A stretch of 64,000 bases of DNA from Bin75 sp965221365 (GTDB taxonomy: Bacteria > Nitrospirota > Nitrospiria > Nitrospirales > UBA8639). A program made the position numbers and the translations under genes. Location of the stretch: positions 2,108,001 to 2,172,000 of the forward strand of contig OZ244884.1 of NCBI GenBank assembly GCA_965221365.1. The letters are read 5' to 3'. Of this stretch, positions 1 to 9,410 are shown one piece after another. Below the pieces are notes generated by a model that worked only from the letters and a program-made list of their open reading frames with translations, made no database searches and was not told the DNA's origin. How positions within the stretch are numbered: the first letter of the stretch is position 1; every line of letters starts with the position of its first letter.

Positions 1-2
1 TG

Positions 3-830
3 AAAGCAGCCCGTGTCTACGCCGATCTTGCCTCCATGGCCCCTCATGCCTTGCACATGCCTTCGCACATTTTCATGGCCCTGGGTCTGTGGGATGACGC
101 CGTTCGTACGAATGAACGGAGCTGGGCGGCGAGCGAGAAACGACGAATCCGGAAGGGGTTGGGCGTGCAGGAGCGCGCCTATCACGTGGCCCATTGGCTG
201 ATGTATGCCCTGCTTCAGCAAGGTCGGGTGGAAGAAGCCGAGTCCTTTCTTCGCATGGTGGAAGAAGATGCCGAACAGGCCAACTCTCGAACCGTAGAGA
301 GGTATCGAGCGGCCATGCGTGCGACGTCTGTCATCGAGACCCGCAAGTGGGACGTCACGGGGTTTGAGCGTGATTGGTCGGCCTTGCAGGTTTCTGCTGC
401 GCTGGGAGAACTGTTTGCCATTGGAATGAGCGCAGTCAGGACCGGACAGGTACCGGTGGTTGAGCAGGTCCTGGAGGAGTTTCGCCGGCAAATGGAGCGG
501 GTCGGTGGCTCTCCGGCTCAGGCCTTGCCAGTGGAGGTGATGCTCAAGGAATTGACCGGAATGTTTCTCATGGCGCAGGGGAAGAATGACAAAGGGCTCA
601 TGCTTCTCAGGAAAGCGGCACTATTGGAAGAGACGATCCCGCACAAGCCTGGGCCACCATTTCCGGTCAAGCCTGCGCATGAGCTGTTGGGCGAGGCGTT
701 GTGGCAATTGGGACAAGAAGCCGAGGCCCGACACCAGTTTGCCTTGGCATTGAAACGCGCACCTAACCGGGCGTTGTCGGTTGCCGGGTTGGTCCGAGCA
801 ACGACTGGGACTCCCACTGCGTTTCACTGA
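3..830 (+). CDS. TPR-repeat protein, 5' end outside window
   Basis: The reading frame is open from base 3, so the true start lies upstream and only the C-terminal ~275 residues are visible. The segment around APHALHMPSHIF followed by LGLWDDAV is a recurring signature of a family of bacterial tetratricopeptide proteins. The rest shows TPR-like helix pairs, for example residues with LLQQGRVEEAESFL and the final ELLGEALWQLGQEAEARHQFALAL. TPR arrays are protein-protein interaction scaffolds; no catalytic motif is seen. There is no downstream partner gene, as the next 560 bases are repeats and non-coding sequence. Family membership is fairly sure; a specific role cannot be given. Confidence 0.75.
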   Translation, partial: KAARVYADLASMAPHALHMPSHIFMALGLWDDAVRTNERSWAASEKRRIRKGLGVQERAYHVAHWLMYALLQQGRVEEAESFLRMVEEDAEQANSRTVERYRAAMRATSVIETRKWDVTGFERDWSALQVSAALGELFAIGMSAVRTGQVPVVEQVLEEFRRQMERVGGSPAQALPVEVMLKELTGMFLMAQGKNDKGLMLLRKAALLEETIPHKPGPPFPVKPAHELLGEALWQLGQEAEARHQFALALKRAPNRALSVAGLVRATTGTPTAFH

Positions 831-879
831 ATGCCGGATTCCGGCTGGTGAGACGATAAACGCCTCTCTTCGTCCTACC

Positions 880-1191
880 CGTGCCTCGTCCGTTATTCCC
901 GTGCCTCTTCCGTCATTCCCGCGAAGCCCACCGGTCGTCATCCCCGTACGCCCCAAATCGTCAGTTGTCATTCCCGCGAAAGCGGGAATCCAGAGTCTTT
1001 GTTTTTTCCTTTTTTCTGGATGCCGGATCGCGTCCGGCATGACGGGTGAGCGCCCCCAGTCGTCATTCCCGCGAACGCGGGAATCCAGAGTTTTTGTCTT
1101 TTCCTTTTTTCTGGATGCCGGATCGGAGTCCGGCATGACGGGCGAAGGGCTTTTCTTTTTTTTCTGATACCGGGGCGAGCCTGGCATGACG
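880..1191. repeat. Modular palindromic repeat block A (two full units)
   Basis: Two nearly identical units at about 967-1043 and 1061-1140, plus a decayed third ending near 1191. Each unit has a left palindrome (ATTCCCGCGAAAGCGGGAAT or a variant), a short T-rich spacer, and a right palindrome built on TGCCGGATC...GTCCGGCA. The same modules recur at eight other intergenic sites in this window. A further stretch, 1192-1395, holds no gene or clear signal that I can see. Confidence 0.85.
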
Positions 1192-1395
1192 AGAGACGGG
1201 CATTGCCATGGTAGTCAGTGAGGCGTAACTTTTACGTCCTGCCCTGCTATCGAACGAGTGATAGCTGAGAAGTTTTGCATCCTGCTCGCATGCCGATCAC
1301 GATTGTCTCTCTAAACTTCCGGCTTGTTTGTCAGGGCCGAGTCTGCGTTTTTCCGAAACGCAGTCTGTATATGCTGGTGACCGTCAAGAGAGCTT

Positions 1396-2205
1396 TCAGC
1401 CAGCAGGCCCCTCGGATCTCCGTGTACGATATCTTGCCAGCTCTTCCTGATCGATTTCTTTAGAGGGAAGAAGCCGATAGTGCTTCTCGATGGAGATGAC
1501 AATTCCCTTGTTCCCTTCCTCAAATTCGAACAGAGCGATGCGATCATCCTGCATGAACTGTGCGGCAATTGGTCTGCAGATCAGATTGGGAAATTTGTGT
1601 TTGCAGAGCGCAATGTCCTGTTCGATCTGCACAACGTTGAGTCGATCCGCTTTACCTTTCGCCTGTATGGGTAAAACATAGTGCGCACCACGCCGATCCA
1701 CTCCTATATAAATTTCGTCGGTCTCGACCTGTCCAAGTTGCGGCGTGGTGGTGCGTAGATGGCTCTGTAACGGATAACACGTCACCCTTGTGAATATGTC
1801 AATCAGTCGATTGTATCGCAACCTGGCAAGCAGGGCCTGTTCGTCATTCAGCGCATACATCGAGATGAGACCAGGCGTTGCATCCGGTACCTTTGTCTCA
1901 GCCAGGTGCTTGCTCGGTGTGATTTGCGCCAACTCGGTCGCCACGAATCGGTATTTTCCTCGCCCGGCCGGTCGGATAATCCATTCTTTGCCCTTGGGGG
2001 CGCGTTCTCGAATCGAGAATGGCAATGGGACACGGTAGCGAAAACTGTATATAACGTCTCCGAGGTTCTTCGGTAGCCTGATGCTCAATTTTGCAGCAGC
2101 CCTCTCGATATCGGACCGGCTGAAAAGCATTTCCTGTTGGCCTTTTTTGTAACTCGCCAGGAAGATGTGCTCGATGATCTGAATATAGCGGTTCGGTTCT
2201 GTCAT
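1396..2205 (-). CDS. Probable type II restriction endonuclease (PD-(D/E)XK-like)
   Basis: A 269-residue protein just downstream of a DNA methyltransferase on the same strand. The methyltransferase stop lies 22 nt before this ATG; a TTG at 2256 would extend it and overlap the methyltransferase by 29 nt. A likely PD-(D/E)XK core is visible: an acidic run E161-T-D-E164 followed by strand IYIGVD, then the Q-A-K183 strand (residues from the ATG), where the usual ExK is QxK. The N-terminal half is basic and mixed alpha/beta and may hold DNA-recognition surfaces. Context (modification gene directly upstream) plus the motif supports restriction activity; the recognition site cannot be predicted. The region looks lower in GC than its flanks, consistent with a horizontally acquired R-M cassette. 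Confidence 0.72.
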   Translation of the reverse strand: MTEPNRYIQIIEHIFLASYKKGQQEMLFSRSDIERAAAKLSIRLPKNLGDVIYSFRYRVPLPFSIRERAPKGKEWIIRPAGRGKYRFVATELAQITPSKHLAETKVPDATPGLISMYALNDEQALLARLRYNRLIDIFTRVTCYPLQSHLRTTTPQLGQVETDEIYIGVDRRGAHYVLPIQAKGKADRLNVVQIEQDIALCKHKFPNLICRPIAAQFMQDDRIALFEFEEGNKGIVISIEKHYRLLPSKEIDQEELARYRTRRSEGPAG

Positions 2206-2227
2206 GTCTGTATAACTTTCTCGTGGC

Positions 2228-3562
2228 TTACCGTCTTCCTGGCCATCGTAGGACAAGAACTTCTTCTCGGAGGTGTTCCTTCGTTGCCGTTGCTAGTCTC
2301 GTCCGAAACAAATCAATCCTGATTGGCTCATAGCCCTGTGCTTTCGCTATGTCAGCCAGAATTTGTCCAGTTCGGATCATGACGCGTAGATAGGAGGCTT
2401 GGTCTCCTACGACATAGGCCAATTTGGCCCCAGGCTTCAGGACGCGTTTCAGCGCCTCAAAATGCCTTGCCATCCCACCGAAGTACAACTTCGTGACCCT
2501 GTGATACAGCCGTTCAAATCCTGAAGTTTTCCCCAGCATCGTGCGCCGCTCTTCGATCTCACGCGCAAGCGATTCAATCTTTTCATGGCCTCGTATCCAG
2601 ACGTCGTCGTCATCCGTTTTATAGATACTTCGCGTGTTGGATCGTATGAGGGTCTTTTTCAAAGTCCGTAAGTCTTCCATATTCCGTGCGAAACCCAGGA
2701 GTACCATCTCGAGCCGTGTTGTGCGTGAATAGTCTTTTTCATTGGGATAGGGGGGGGAGGTGATCACCGCATCGACCGATTCCGGTTCAAGTACGTCGGG
2801 AATGTGCCGTGCATCAGCCAGAAATGCCTGAGTCGTTAGGTCATGGCTTCGAGGAAGTTGTCGCAGGTCTTCTACTATGGCGTTGACACGAGACAGCCAG
2901 GCATTTACGACCGGAGCATCGTCTTTCCATTTTCCCACGCCGACCTCCGGACCGAAGTGGAGGTTGCTGATGTCATCTACCAATGCTTTAGCCAACGCCA
3001 AACGCTCGTGCGCCCAGAATCGTCTGTCTCGTTCTTCTTCGAGCACGTTTATCAAAACTAAAACCTTGTGTAACGGCAATGGACTGATAGAGTGCTTTAG
3101 CAGGATTTTCTCGACTTCCGGTGGGAGTGTGCGCAGCTGGTTCGGGTGAGCCGAGTTTTCGGAGAAGAATGGAATGTCCTGGATGTTGTCCGACTCTAAG
3201 CGGCATAGCGTTTTGTCGGCGATGCGTCGAGCATGTTCGGCTAGCCCATCGGGCGAAGGACTCCAATCTGTCTTCACGCAACTCGCAAAGTGAGCCATCG
3301 GTAAGGCTTCGAAGCCGACGCCTGAGATTCCCAACTTCTTGCTCTCTACGATTGTAGTCCCTGTTCCACAAAATGGATCCAGCACCAGTCCGTCGTTACG
3401 GACGCCGAAATCATCCAGGTATTTGCGGACCAGGTGGGGTGGAAAGGAAAGAACAAACCGATACCACCTATGTGCAGCACTATCATGACCTTGAACTTTG
3501 TTAGTGTTGCCGTATTTGCCCGGAGGCTCTTTGGCGGTTCTTTTTATTGTTTGTGTCATCAT
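2228..3562 (-). CDS. DNA methyltransferase (N4-C or N6-A), R-M modification subunit
   Basis: A 444-residue S-adenosylmethionine-dependent DNA amino-methyltransferase. Motif I LDPFCGTGTT sits at residues 61-70 and binds SAM. The catalytic motif IV TSPPYP sits at about residues 268-273; the SPPY form is common in N4-cytosine enzymes but also occurs in N6-adenine ones. The ~200 residues between them probably contain target recognition. The start ATG at 3562 (a second ATG follows at once) is preceded by AAGAGGACCC, a good ribosome binding site. The presumed endonuclease follows immediately on the same strand, so the two form a type II system in which this enzyme protects host DNA. Whether the modified base is cytosine or adenine is undecided. 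Confidence 0.88.
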   Translation of the reverse strand: MMTQTIKRTAKEPPGKYGNTNKVQGHDSAAHRWYRFVLSFPPHLVRKYLDDFGVRNDGLVLDPFCGTGTTIVESKKLGISGVGFEALPMAHFASCVKTDWSPSPDGLAEHARRIADKTLCRLESDNIQDIPFFSENSAHPNQLRTLPPEVEKILLKHSISPLPLHKVLVLINVLEEERDRRFWAHERLALAKALVDDISNLHFGPEVGVGKWKDDAPVVNAWLSRVNAIVEDLRQLPRSHDLTTQAFLADARHIPDVLEPESVDAVITSPPYPNEKDYSRTTRLEMVLLGFARNMEDLRTLKKTLIRSNTRSIYKTDDDDVWIRGHEKIESLAREIEERRTMLGKTSGFERLYHRVTKLYFGGMARHFEALKRVLKPGAKLAYVVGDQASYLRVMIRTGQILADIAKAQGYEPIRIDLFRTRLATATKEHLREEVLVLRWPGRR

Positions 3563-3649
3563 GGGTCCTCTTGCCCCATTGCCCTTTGGCCTCTATTCTC
3601 CGACTTTGCGTTCAACATGGGCCAGCTATCAGGTAGCAAATGGGTTCCT

Positions 3650-4843
3650 TTACTCTTTCTCCGGGCTTGTGATCCGGGCTTCGAGTTCGTTTGCTTCTTC
3701 TTCCCTGTTGGTTTTTTTCAAGAGCGCGACGTAGTTCCTGAGGGTGCGGGCCACGATCGGGTGCTCCTTGCCCAAGGCCTGTTCATGGATCTTAAGGGCT
3801 CGAGCGAAGAGCGGTTCGGCCTTTTCGTATTTTTCCTGCGACAAATAGAGCAGCGCCAAATTGTTGGCCACGTTGGCGATCTTTTGGTCTTCGGCGCCGA
3901 ATTTTTTCTCGTTAATGGCCAGGGCCCGGATCAATAAGGGCTCGGCTTGCTCGAATTGCCCTTGCAGGCGATAGAAGTCGGCAAGCCTGGTGAGGCTGGA
4001 CACCAATCGTGGGTTCTCAGGGCCGAATGCTTGTTCATGGATGTGCAGCACGCGTTTCAGCAGCGCCTCGGCTTCGTCGTGGGCTCCCTGTGCGGCATGC
4101 ATGAAAGCGAGATTGTTGAGGCTGCCGACGAGACTCGGACTCTCGGCCCCATGGTTTTTGGTGTTGATGGCCATGGCGCGTTCCAGCAACGGGATGGCTT
4201 TCCCGTAATGCCCCTGGGCCCGGTACAGGAGCGCGAGATTATTGAGACGTTCGAGCAGGGCGGGATCGTCCGGCCCCATGGCCCGTTCGGTGATTGCAAG
4301 GGCTCGGGTCAAATGCGTCTCCGCTTCTGCATAGCGTTCTTCCGCTGCCAGCACACCCGCGAGATTTTTGAGATCCAGCGTCAGATCAAGGTGGTCTGTG
4401 CCAAGTGCCCGCTCACGAACGCGCAAGGCCCGTTCAAAAAGAGGCCGGGCTTTTTCATAGTGTTTTTGAGCATGATAGACGGCGGCGAGGTTGCTCAGGC
4501 TGGCGGCGAATTGAGGGTCTCGGTCTCCCAGAATCTTTTCATTCAGCGTGACGGCCCGGCTCAACAGCGGTTCGGCCTGCTCATATTCACCCTGTGCATC
4601 ATGGAGCCCGGCCAGCTTCGTCAATGTTTGGGGAAGACGGGGATCTCGTTCCTCAAACGTTTCGGCTTCGTCGAGCGCGGCGGTGTACGCTTCCCGTGCC
4701 TCCTTGAAACGGCCCTGCTGAAAGAGTAGATCCCCTCGATCCACGTGCCGGTTCCAAGGAGCCTTCTCGTCTTCGCATCCCGTGAAGCCGATCATTCCGA
4801 CCAGGCAGATTGCCATCAACCGTTTCCAATGACCATTCAGCAT
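3650..4843 (-). CDS. TPR lipoprotein (kinesin light chain-like repeats)
   Basis: A 397-residue predicted lipoprotein. I chose the ATG at 4843 because an AAAAAGG ribosome binding site precedes it and a signal peptide follows (basic MLNGHWKRL, then a hydrophobic stretch ending in lipobox-like FTGC); the open frame itself continues further upstream. After the Cys come about eight ~42-residue TPR units of the TPR_10/TPR_12 type, with the repeating pattern LNNLA..Y..QG.Y..AEPLL.RAL.I.E...G...P. Such arrays are envelope or periplasmic protein-binding scaffolds. The last residues (REEEANELEARI) look like a short coiled tail. No enzymatic domain is present, and the role is unknown. Confidence 0.82.
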   Translation of the reverse strand: MLNGHWKRLMAICLVGMIGFTGCEDEKAPWNRHVDRGDLLFQQGRFKEAREAYTAALDEAETFEERDPRLPQTLTKLAGLHDAQGEYEQAEPLLSRAVTLNEKILGDRDPQFAASLSNLAAVYHAQKHYEKARPLFERALRVRERALGTDHLDLTLDLKNLAGVLAAEERYAEAETHLTRALAITERAMGPDDPALLERLNNLALLYRAQGHYGKAIPLLERAMAINTKNHGAESPSLVGSLNNLAFMHAAQGAHDEAEALLKRVLHIHEQAFGPENPRLVSSLTRLADFYRLQGQFEQAEPLLIRALAINEKKFGAEDQKIANVANNLALLYLSQEKYEKAEPLFARALKIHEQALGKEHPIVARTLRNYVALLKKTNREEEANELEARITSPEKE

Positions 4844-5023
4844 GTCAGCACCTTTTTCTGTATCCGCGAGAAGAGAACATTGATCCTTGATTGGCTCGTG
4901 GAAGGCGATTGTAACGGGGGGAGCGGTCCGTGCCAACTGAAAAATGCCAATGAAGGCTTCGACGATTTTCCATCAGGGCAGCGCTCGGCTCAAGGCAGGA
5001 AGCGTACGGCAAGCAGGGCGGCT

Positions 5024-6043
5024 TCATGAAAACAGATCGAGTTGCGCCGTCGATGGTCTGGTGAAGGTGGCAGGAACGGCGTCGGCTCGTTCGAATCGAT
5101 CATAGCCTTCTTTGCGAAACGCCAGATCGAATAATTGTTCGATGGCGTGCCACGTCGAGCCTCGTCCCCGATGGCGTGCGAAGAACCGCTTTTCTTCCAG
5201 CGTGCCGCCTCGGCTTTCTTTGAGGCGGTTGGTGATTTTTTGGATGCGGTCGGGAAAGGCGGCTGCCATGCGTTCCAGAAACACGGGTTGCACGTTGTCG
5301 TTGAGCCGTAAAAGCGTATACGCGGCGCGTGTGGCGCCGGCCTGTCGCGCCTGGTGAAGAACGTGCGGAATGTCCTGTTCATTCAGCCCCGGAATGACGG
5401 GGCCAATCATGACGGCCGTCGGGATGCCGGCCGACGAGAGGGTTGCCATGGCTTCCAAGCGTTTGGTGATGGAGGGGGCTTGCGGTTCGACTTTTCGCGC
5501 GACCTCGTTGTCGGCAAAGGGAATGCTGAAATAGACGCGGACCCAGGCGCGTTCATGGAGTTTTTGCAGAAGATCCAGATCCCGTTGAACGAGTCCGGCC
5601 TTGGTGATGATGGTGACGGGATTTCGAAATTCGACACATACCGACAGACAGGCCCGTGTGAGCTCGTACGTGGCCTCCAGCGGTTGATAGCAGTCGGTGT
5701 TGCCGGAAAAGACCACGAGTTCTCCCGTCCACGAGGGTTTCAAAAACGCCGTGCGAAGCGCAGCCGCCGCGTTGGGCTTCACGATGAGCTTGGATTCGAA
5801 ATCCGTCCCTGCCCCGAATCCCCAATATTGGTGACTGGGTCGTGCGTAGCAATAGGCACAGGCGTGAAAACAGCCGCGATAGGGGTTCACGCTCCAACGA
5901 AAGGGCAAATCCGGGCTGTCGTTTCGACTCAGGATGGCCCCCGTCTGTTCCTCGAAGACCTGCGTCACGACGTGAGGTGCCGGTTCGAGGAGTTCCCGGT
6001 GATGGGAATCAAAGGGATTGGGCGGATTGGCGATTGGCTTCAT
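5024..6043 (-). CDS. PA0069-family radical SAM protein
   Basis: A 339-residue radical SAM protein. The CxxxCxxC cluster motif (CFHACAYC, Cys58, Cys62 and Cys65 from the chosen start) binds the 4Fe-4S cluster that cleaves SAM. It is followed by the family signature YARPSHQYWGFGAGTDFE. The start at 6043 (MKPIANPPNPF) is chosen because family members begin with a similar NPPNP segment; ATGs at 6103 (with GGGGAGCGGT upstream) and 6133 are possible alternatives. This family is related to spore photoproduct lyase-like proteins and is often annotated as a putative DNA repair photolyase, but its reaction is not established. It stands alone on the minus strand. Confidence 0.88.
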   Translation of the reverse strand: MKPIANPPNPFDSHHRELLEPAPHVVTQVFEEQTGAILSRNDSPDLPFRWSVNPYRGCFHACAYCYARPSHQYWGFGAGTDFESKLIVKPNAAAALRTAFLKPSWTGELVVFSGNTDCYQPLEATYELTRACLSVCVEFRNPVTIITKAGLVQRDLDLLQKLHERAWVRVYFSIPFADNEVARKVEPQAPSITKRLEAMATLSSAGIPTAVMIGPVIPGLNEQDIPHVLHQARQAGATRAAYTLLRLNDNVQPVFLERMAAAFPDRIQKITNRLKESRGGTLEEKRFFARHRGRGSTWHAIEQLFDLAFRKEGYDRFERADAVPATFTRPSTAQLDLFS

Positions 6044-6237
6044 GGGATCATCATCGGATGAGGCAAGCGTTGCGCGACCGGCTTGCATCCCATGTCCAAT
6101 CATACCGCTCCCCATCGTCTTTTGACCAATCATTTCTCATGGATTCCGTCCTGTTCGTTTTTGCTTGTCTCGTTCCTGAGCTTTGCGATACTCTCGCCAT
6201 TCGAGCGCACCTGTTCCCTCAATGGTCCGTTTTGGCT

Positions 6238-6314
6238 GCCCCCGTAGCTCAGGTGGATAGAGCAACGGTTTCCTAAACCGCAGGTCGGACGTTCAAATCG
6301 TCTCGGGGGCACCA
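6238..6314 (+). tRNA. tRNA-Arg (anticodon CCU)
   Basis: A 77-nt cloverleaf with an encoded CCA. The 7-bp acceptor stem GCCCCCG pairs with CGGGGGC (6304-6310), the D-arm is AGCTCAGG..GAGC, and the anticodon CCT lies at 6272-6274 within loop TTCCTAA. The T-arm is CGGACGTTCAAATCGTCTCG. It decodes AGG. Confidence 0.95.
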
Positions 6315-6442
6315 TTCTCGATCATGTCAGGCAGATTGCGAGACCCCGACTGGTCTATTGTTGAAATCGGGGCAAACTGAAACGCGAGGGATTCTGGATA
6401 CCGCCTGGTGCATGTTTCCCTGCAAAAAAAGGAGCCGTTCTG

Positions 6443-8293
6443 ATGTTTCGTCACGTTTCCTTGCTCTACGTTCTGTTCGTCATTCTAGGCTTCACCGGTC
6501 ATGCGTGGAGTCAGAATTTCAGCGACGTCGTCGTGTTCGGAGATAGCCTGAGCGATTCCGGTAATATCGGTCAGAGCCTGAATCTGCCGGAGGGCAGTAG
6601 TTTTACGACCAATCCCGACCCGGTTGCCGTCGAGATCGTGGCACGGACCTTCGGGGCATCGGGCAAACACTCACTCGCCGGAGGGTCGAACTACGCTTGG
6701 GCAGGGGCTTGCATGAACCCGGAGACGCCATGCGACGCGGATGCGGTGCCGACGGTGAGGGAGCAGATCGACCAGTATCTTTCTTTCCACCAGACCGGAG
6801 CCGACCCGGATGCCCTGTACAGTCTTTGGGGCGGCCTGAACGACGTTGCCGACTCCCTCGTCAATGACCCGGCCAATGCGCCGCTTCATACGTTGGCAGC
6901 GGCTGCCGTCAACGTGGAGCAGATCAAACGCCTCCAGGAAGCCGGCGCCCGTCATATCTTGGTCTACAACCTGCCTGACATCGCTGTGACGCCCTATGCC
7001 GCGGCTTTTTCCGAGCCCGCTCGAGTCGCGCTGTCCGGGTTGAATGCGGCCTATAACGAGAGGCTCGAGGCCGGGTTGCGCGACCGCGAAGCTGGCATCA
7101 TCCCAATCAACGTCTGGGCCCTGACGGGGGAATTGCTCGAAACACCCGAAACGTATGGCTTCACCGACGTCACGGGAACGGCCTGCGGGGAGCCGAATGC
7201 CTCCAGTGCGGTCGCGGTCACATGCGGTCCGGAGGGGTCCGGGTATCCCGTAACCGATAAGTCCGACGACACCCGACGGTATCTCTTTGCGGACCGTAGT
7301 CACCCCAGCGGTGCGACCCACGAGATCATCGCGAACGTGGTCACGTCCACTCTTGCGGCACCGGTTCAGGTTTCGCTGGCAGGGGAAGGCGGCGTTGAGA
7401 TCGCGGCAATTCATCGCAGTGCCGTGTCCAATGAACGGATGACGGACTTTCGGCTCGACCGTGGCAGTTGGCGAGGCTACGTAACGGGACGTATCGGTAC
7501 CCAGAAGCTCAATGCCCTGCCGCGTCTCGGCGACACGCGAGCCGACGTGCAGGTGCTGACTGTGGGGGTCAACCACCGTGCGGGGTCCGAATGGTGGTGG
7601 GGGGCCGCAGTAAGCCTCGGTCGCTATGATAATGATGCCTCGGGTGCGAGTCTCGACAGTACCGGGGTCCTCGGCTCACTCCACGGCACGTGGCGTCGTG
7701 ATGGCCTGTATCTGAGCGGTGCGTTGAGTGTGGGCAAGACGTCGGTGGATATCAAGCGCTCGATTGCCCTTGGATCGGCGGTGCGTGCCGAGCAGGGTTC
7801 CACCGATGCCGGTCAGTTCGGAACCGACCTCGAGTTCGGCTGGATGCTCGGGAACTCCCAGGGGCTCCGACATGGTCCCTTCCTGGGGCTCGCTTGGCTT
7901 GATCAGACGATCGACGGGTACCGGGAAAACGGAAACCTCTCCACCTCGATGAATTTTTCCGACTTTACCCGGAATTCTCTCATCGCGCGTGGAGGTTACT
8001 CCGTCGGGGGGACCATGGCCTGGGACTCTCTGACCCTTCGTCCCTACGCCGGTCTCGCCTATGAGAGGGAATTCAAGGATGATCCGGTCTCGGTGACGGC
8101 AGGCTCCAATACCATGCCGGGCCGCTTCACGCTCTCGGGATTCATGCCGCCGCGCGAATGGGCGAGCACCGATTTCGGTCTTGCCGTGGACGTCCATGAA
8201 AACGCAAGCGCCTTCGCCGGGTACTCCGGCCGCTTCGGCAGCGAGTCGCGTCAGGACCACCGGCTGAACGTCGGGCTCCGCATTGCCTTCTGA
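6443..8293 (+). CDS. GDSL-family autotransporter esterase/lipase (EstA-like)
   Basis: A 616-residue autotransporter. A signal peptide (residues 1-23, ending HAWS) is followed by a GDSL/SGNH hydrolase passenger. Block I is FGDSLSDSG (nucleophile Ser in GDSL), block III is the GGLND segment with Asn, and the catalytic Asp/His pair is DRSHPSG near residue 283. From about residue 345 to the terminal Phe runs an alternating-hydrophobicity beta-barrel ending LNVGLRIAF, as required for BAM-dependent insertion. The family (EstA, ApeE, McaP) hydrolyses short-chain or aryl esters at the cell surface. It starts 128 nt after tRNA-Arg with AAAAAGGAG upstream of the ATG, and is monocistronic. Substrate unknown. 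Confidence 0.9.
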   Translation: MFRHVSLLYVLFVILGFTGHAWSQNFSDVVVFGDSLSDSGNIGQSLNLPEGSSFTTNPDPVAVEIVARTFGASGKHSLAGGSNYAWAGACMNPETPCDADAVPTVREQIDQYLSFHQTGADPDALYSLWGGLNDVADSLVNDPANAPLHTLAAAAVNVEQIKRLQEAGARHILVYNLPDIAVTPYAAAFSEPARVALSGLNAAYNERLEAGLRDREAGIIPINVWALTGELLETPETYGFTDVTGTACGEPNASSAVAVTCGPEGSGYPVTDKSDDTRRYLFADRSHPSGATHEIIANVVTSTLAAPVQVSLAGEGGVEIAAIHRSAVSNERMTDFRLDRGSWRGYVTGRIGTQKLNALPRLGDTRADVQVLTVGVNHRAGSEWWWGAAVSLGRYDNDASGASLDSTGVLGSLHGTWRRDGLYLSGALSVGKTSVDIKRSIALGSAVRAEQGSTDAGQFGTDLEFGWMLGNSQGLRHGPFLGLAWLDQTIDGYRENGNLSTSMNFSDFTRNSLIARGGYSVGGTMAWDSLTLRPYAGLAYEREFKDDPVSVTAGSNTMPGRFTLSGFMPPREWASTDFGLAVDVHENASAFAGYSGRFGSESRQDHRLNVGLRIAF

Positions 8294-8427
8294 CCGGCTT
8301 CTTGAGAGCCGACAGATTCGGTCGGCGAGTGAGAGAACGCAGACGATTGCATCTCATGCGCAATCCTCTTGGTCCTGCGATGGAGTCCAACGCATTGGGA
8401 AGAGGCCCCATTTTTTAACGGCAGCGA

Positions 8428-9344
8428 TCAGGGCGTTTGGATTTCGTGGTTGGGGTGAATCGTGATTCGCTCACCAAAGGTGTCGAGAGTCCCGATTCCG
8501 AAGTGAGGATTTTCGACCATCGTCGTGTGAGCCATGCGACGGTCCGTGGCGTTTTCGAATTCAAACCGGACTCGGAGTGTCTCGTCTGCAAGCACGATGA
8601 CCTTCATGTCGAGAATCCCGCCCATGCCCGGGTGCCAGGCCATGAGAGTATAGACGCCTTCCGGAACATCCGGGAGGGTGAAACGGCCTTCGGCATCCGT
8701 CACGGCATGATAGGGGTTCGTCACGGCCACTCCCCACGTTTGCATAAACTCATGGAATTCACATTCCAGGTAAAAGATGCGTCGCCCCTTGGTAAAGGCA
8801 ATCGTCTCAACGAGAGGCGTGCCCGGGAGGTGGTCGTGCGCTCCTGCATCGGTCTTGGGATGATAGGGATTCATGCGCAGCGGGCGATGAAACATCACTT
8901 CTGATTCGAAAGGAGCGACTTCATACGCCAGGATGTCGTGGATAATGGGGTCCATGTTCACGATGCTGAGATTCTGGTGGTTCCGGACGGTCATCACCGG
9001 TGGAGTGAGCGTACAGTCCCGGGCTTCGATGGTCGGCGAGGAGGAGGGAAACGGTTTCCCTGGTGAATGTCCTCCAACATGACCACGGCATGTTGCAGTC
9101 CTCCGTCAGCCGAGACTTGGACCTGGTCGAGCAGGCGCCAAGCCGTCCCGGTAGAAATCCGGCCGCAGAACACGGGTTCGGTATAGGTGATGAGATTGAA
9201 GGCTTTCGGCGGGGGCGGGGGGCCGTTCAGAATGACCTGGCCCACAATGTGGCCACCATTGACAACGGGCTGAGCCGTATAGGCCCCGCCCGGGGCAGGC
9301 AGCAGCCACAGGACCACCCCGGTGAGGACACTCAGACGTTTCAT
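8428..9344 (-). pseudogene. Plastocyanin-like/carboxypeptidase-regulatory-domain protein, single frameshift
   Basis: Two open frames (9344 down to ~9050, then on to 8428) join into one 305-residue protein if a single base is restored near 9046-9060. The upstream part has a signal peptide (MKRLSVLTGVVLWL) and reads GGHIVGQV.LNGPPPPPK and MLEDIHQG. In the second frame the text continues as KPFPSSSPTIEARDCTLTPP and VMTVRNHQNLSIVNMDPIIHD, so nothing between the halves is lost. The C-terminal part has CEFHEFMQTW and a carboxypeptidase-regulatory-like beta-sandwich (TDAEGRFTLPDVPEGVYTL). It is likely periplasmic. The lesion sits in a perfect palindrome GGGAAAC-G-GTTTCCC (9046-9060), where either deletion or a sequencing error is plausible. 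ATG choice at 9344 rests on the signal peptide. Confidence 0.75.
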
Positions 9345-9351
9345 GAGGACG

Positions 9352-9372
9352 GCCCCCATCAACGATGGGGGC
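9352..9372. other. Perfect 9-bp stem-loop before frameshifted gene
   Basis: GCCCCCATC-AAC-GATGGGGGC forms a strong hairpin lying 8-28 nt upstream of the ATG at 9344 (minus strand). On the plus strand it is followed by TTCTT, only weakly terminator-like. It may be a leader attenuator of the minus-strand gene or an end signal for the gene at 9411-9914. Confidence 0.5.
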
Positions 9373-9410
9373 TTCTTGTATGGCAAGGCTTCACGTGCGG
9401 ATGAGTCTTT

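Noticed and set aside
621..1187. 188-residue frame on the minus strand covering repeat block A
   Set aside because: Its C-terminal part is antisense to the TPR gene and the rest is a translation of repeats; composition is not protein-like.
880..1191. CRISPR array
   Set aside because: Units are palindromic, differ in spacing and lack unique equal-length spacers; the same modules occur singly elsewhere and no cas gene is present.
6671..7576. 301-residue antisense frame in the autotransporter gene
   Set aside because: Shadow of the strong plus-strand gene; no protein-family features.
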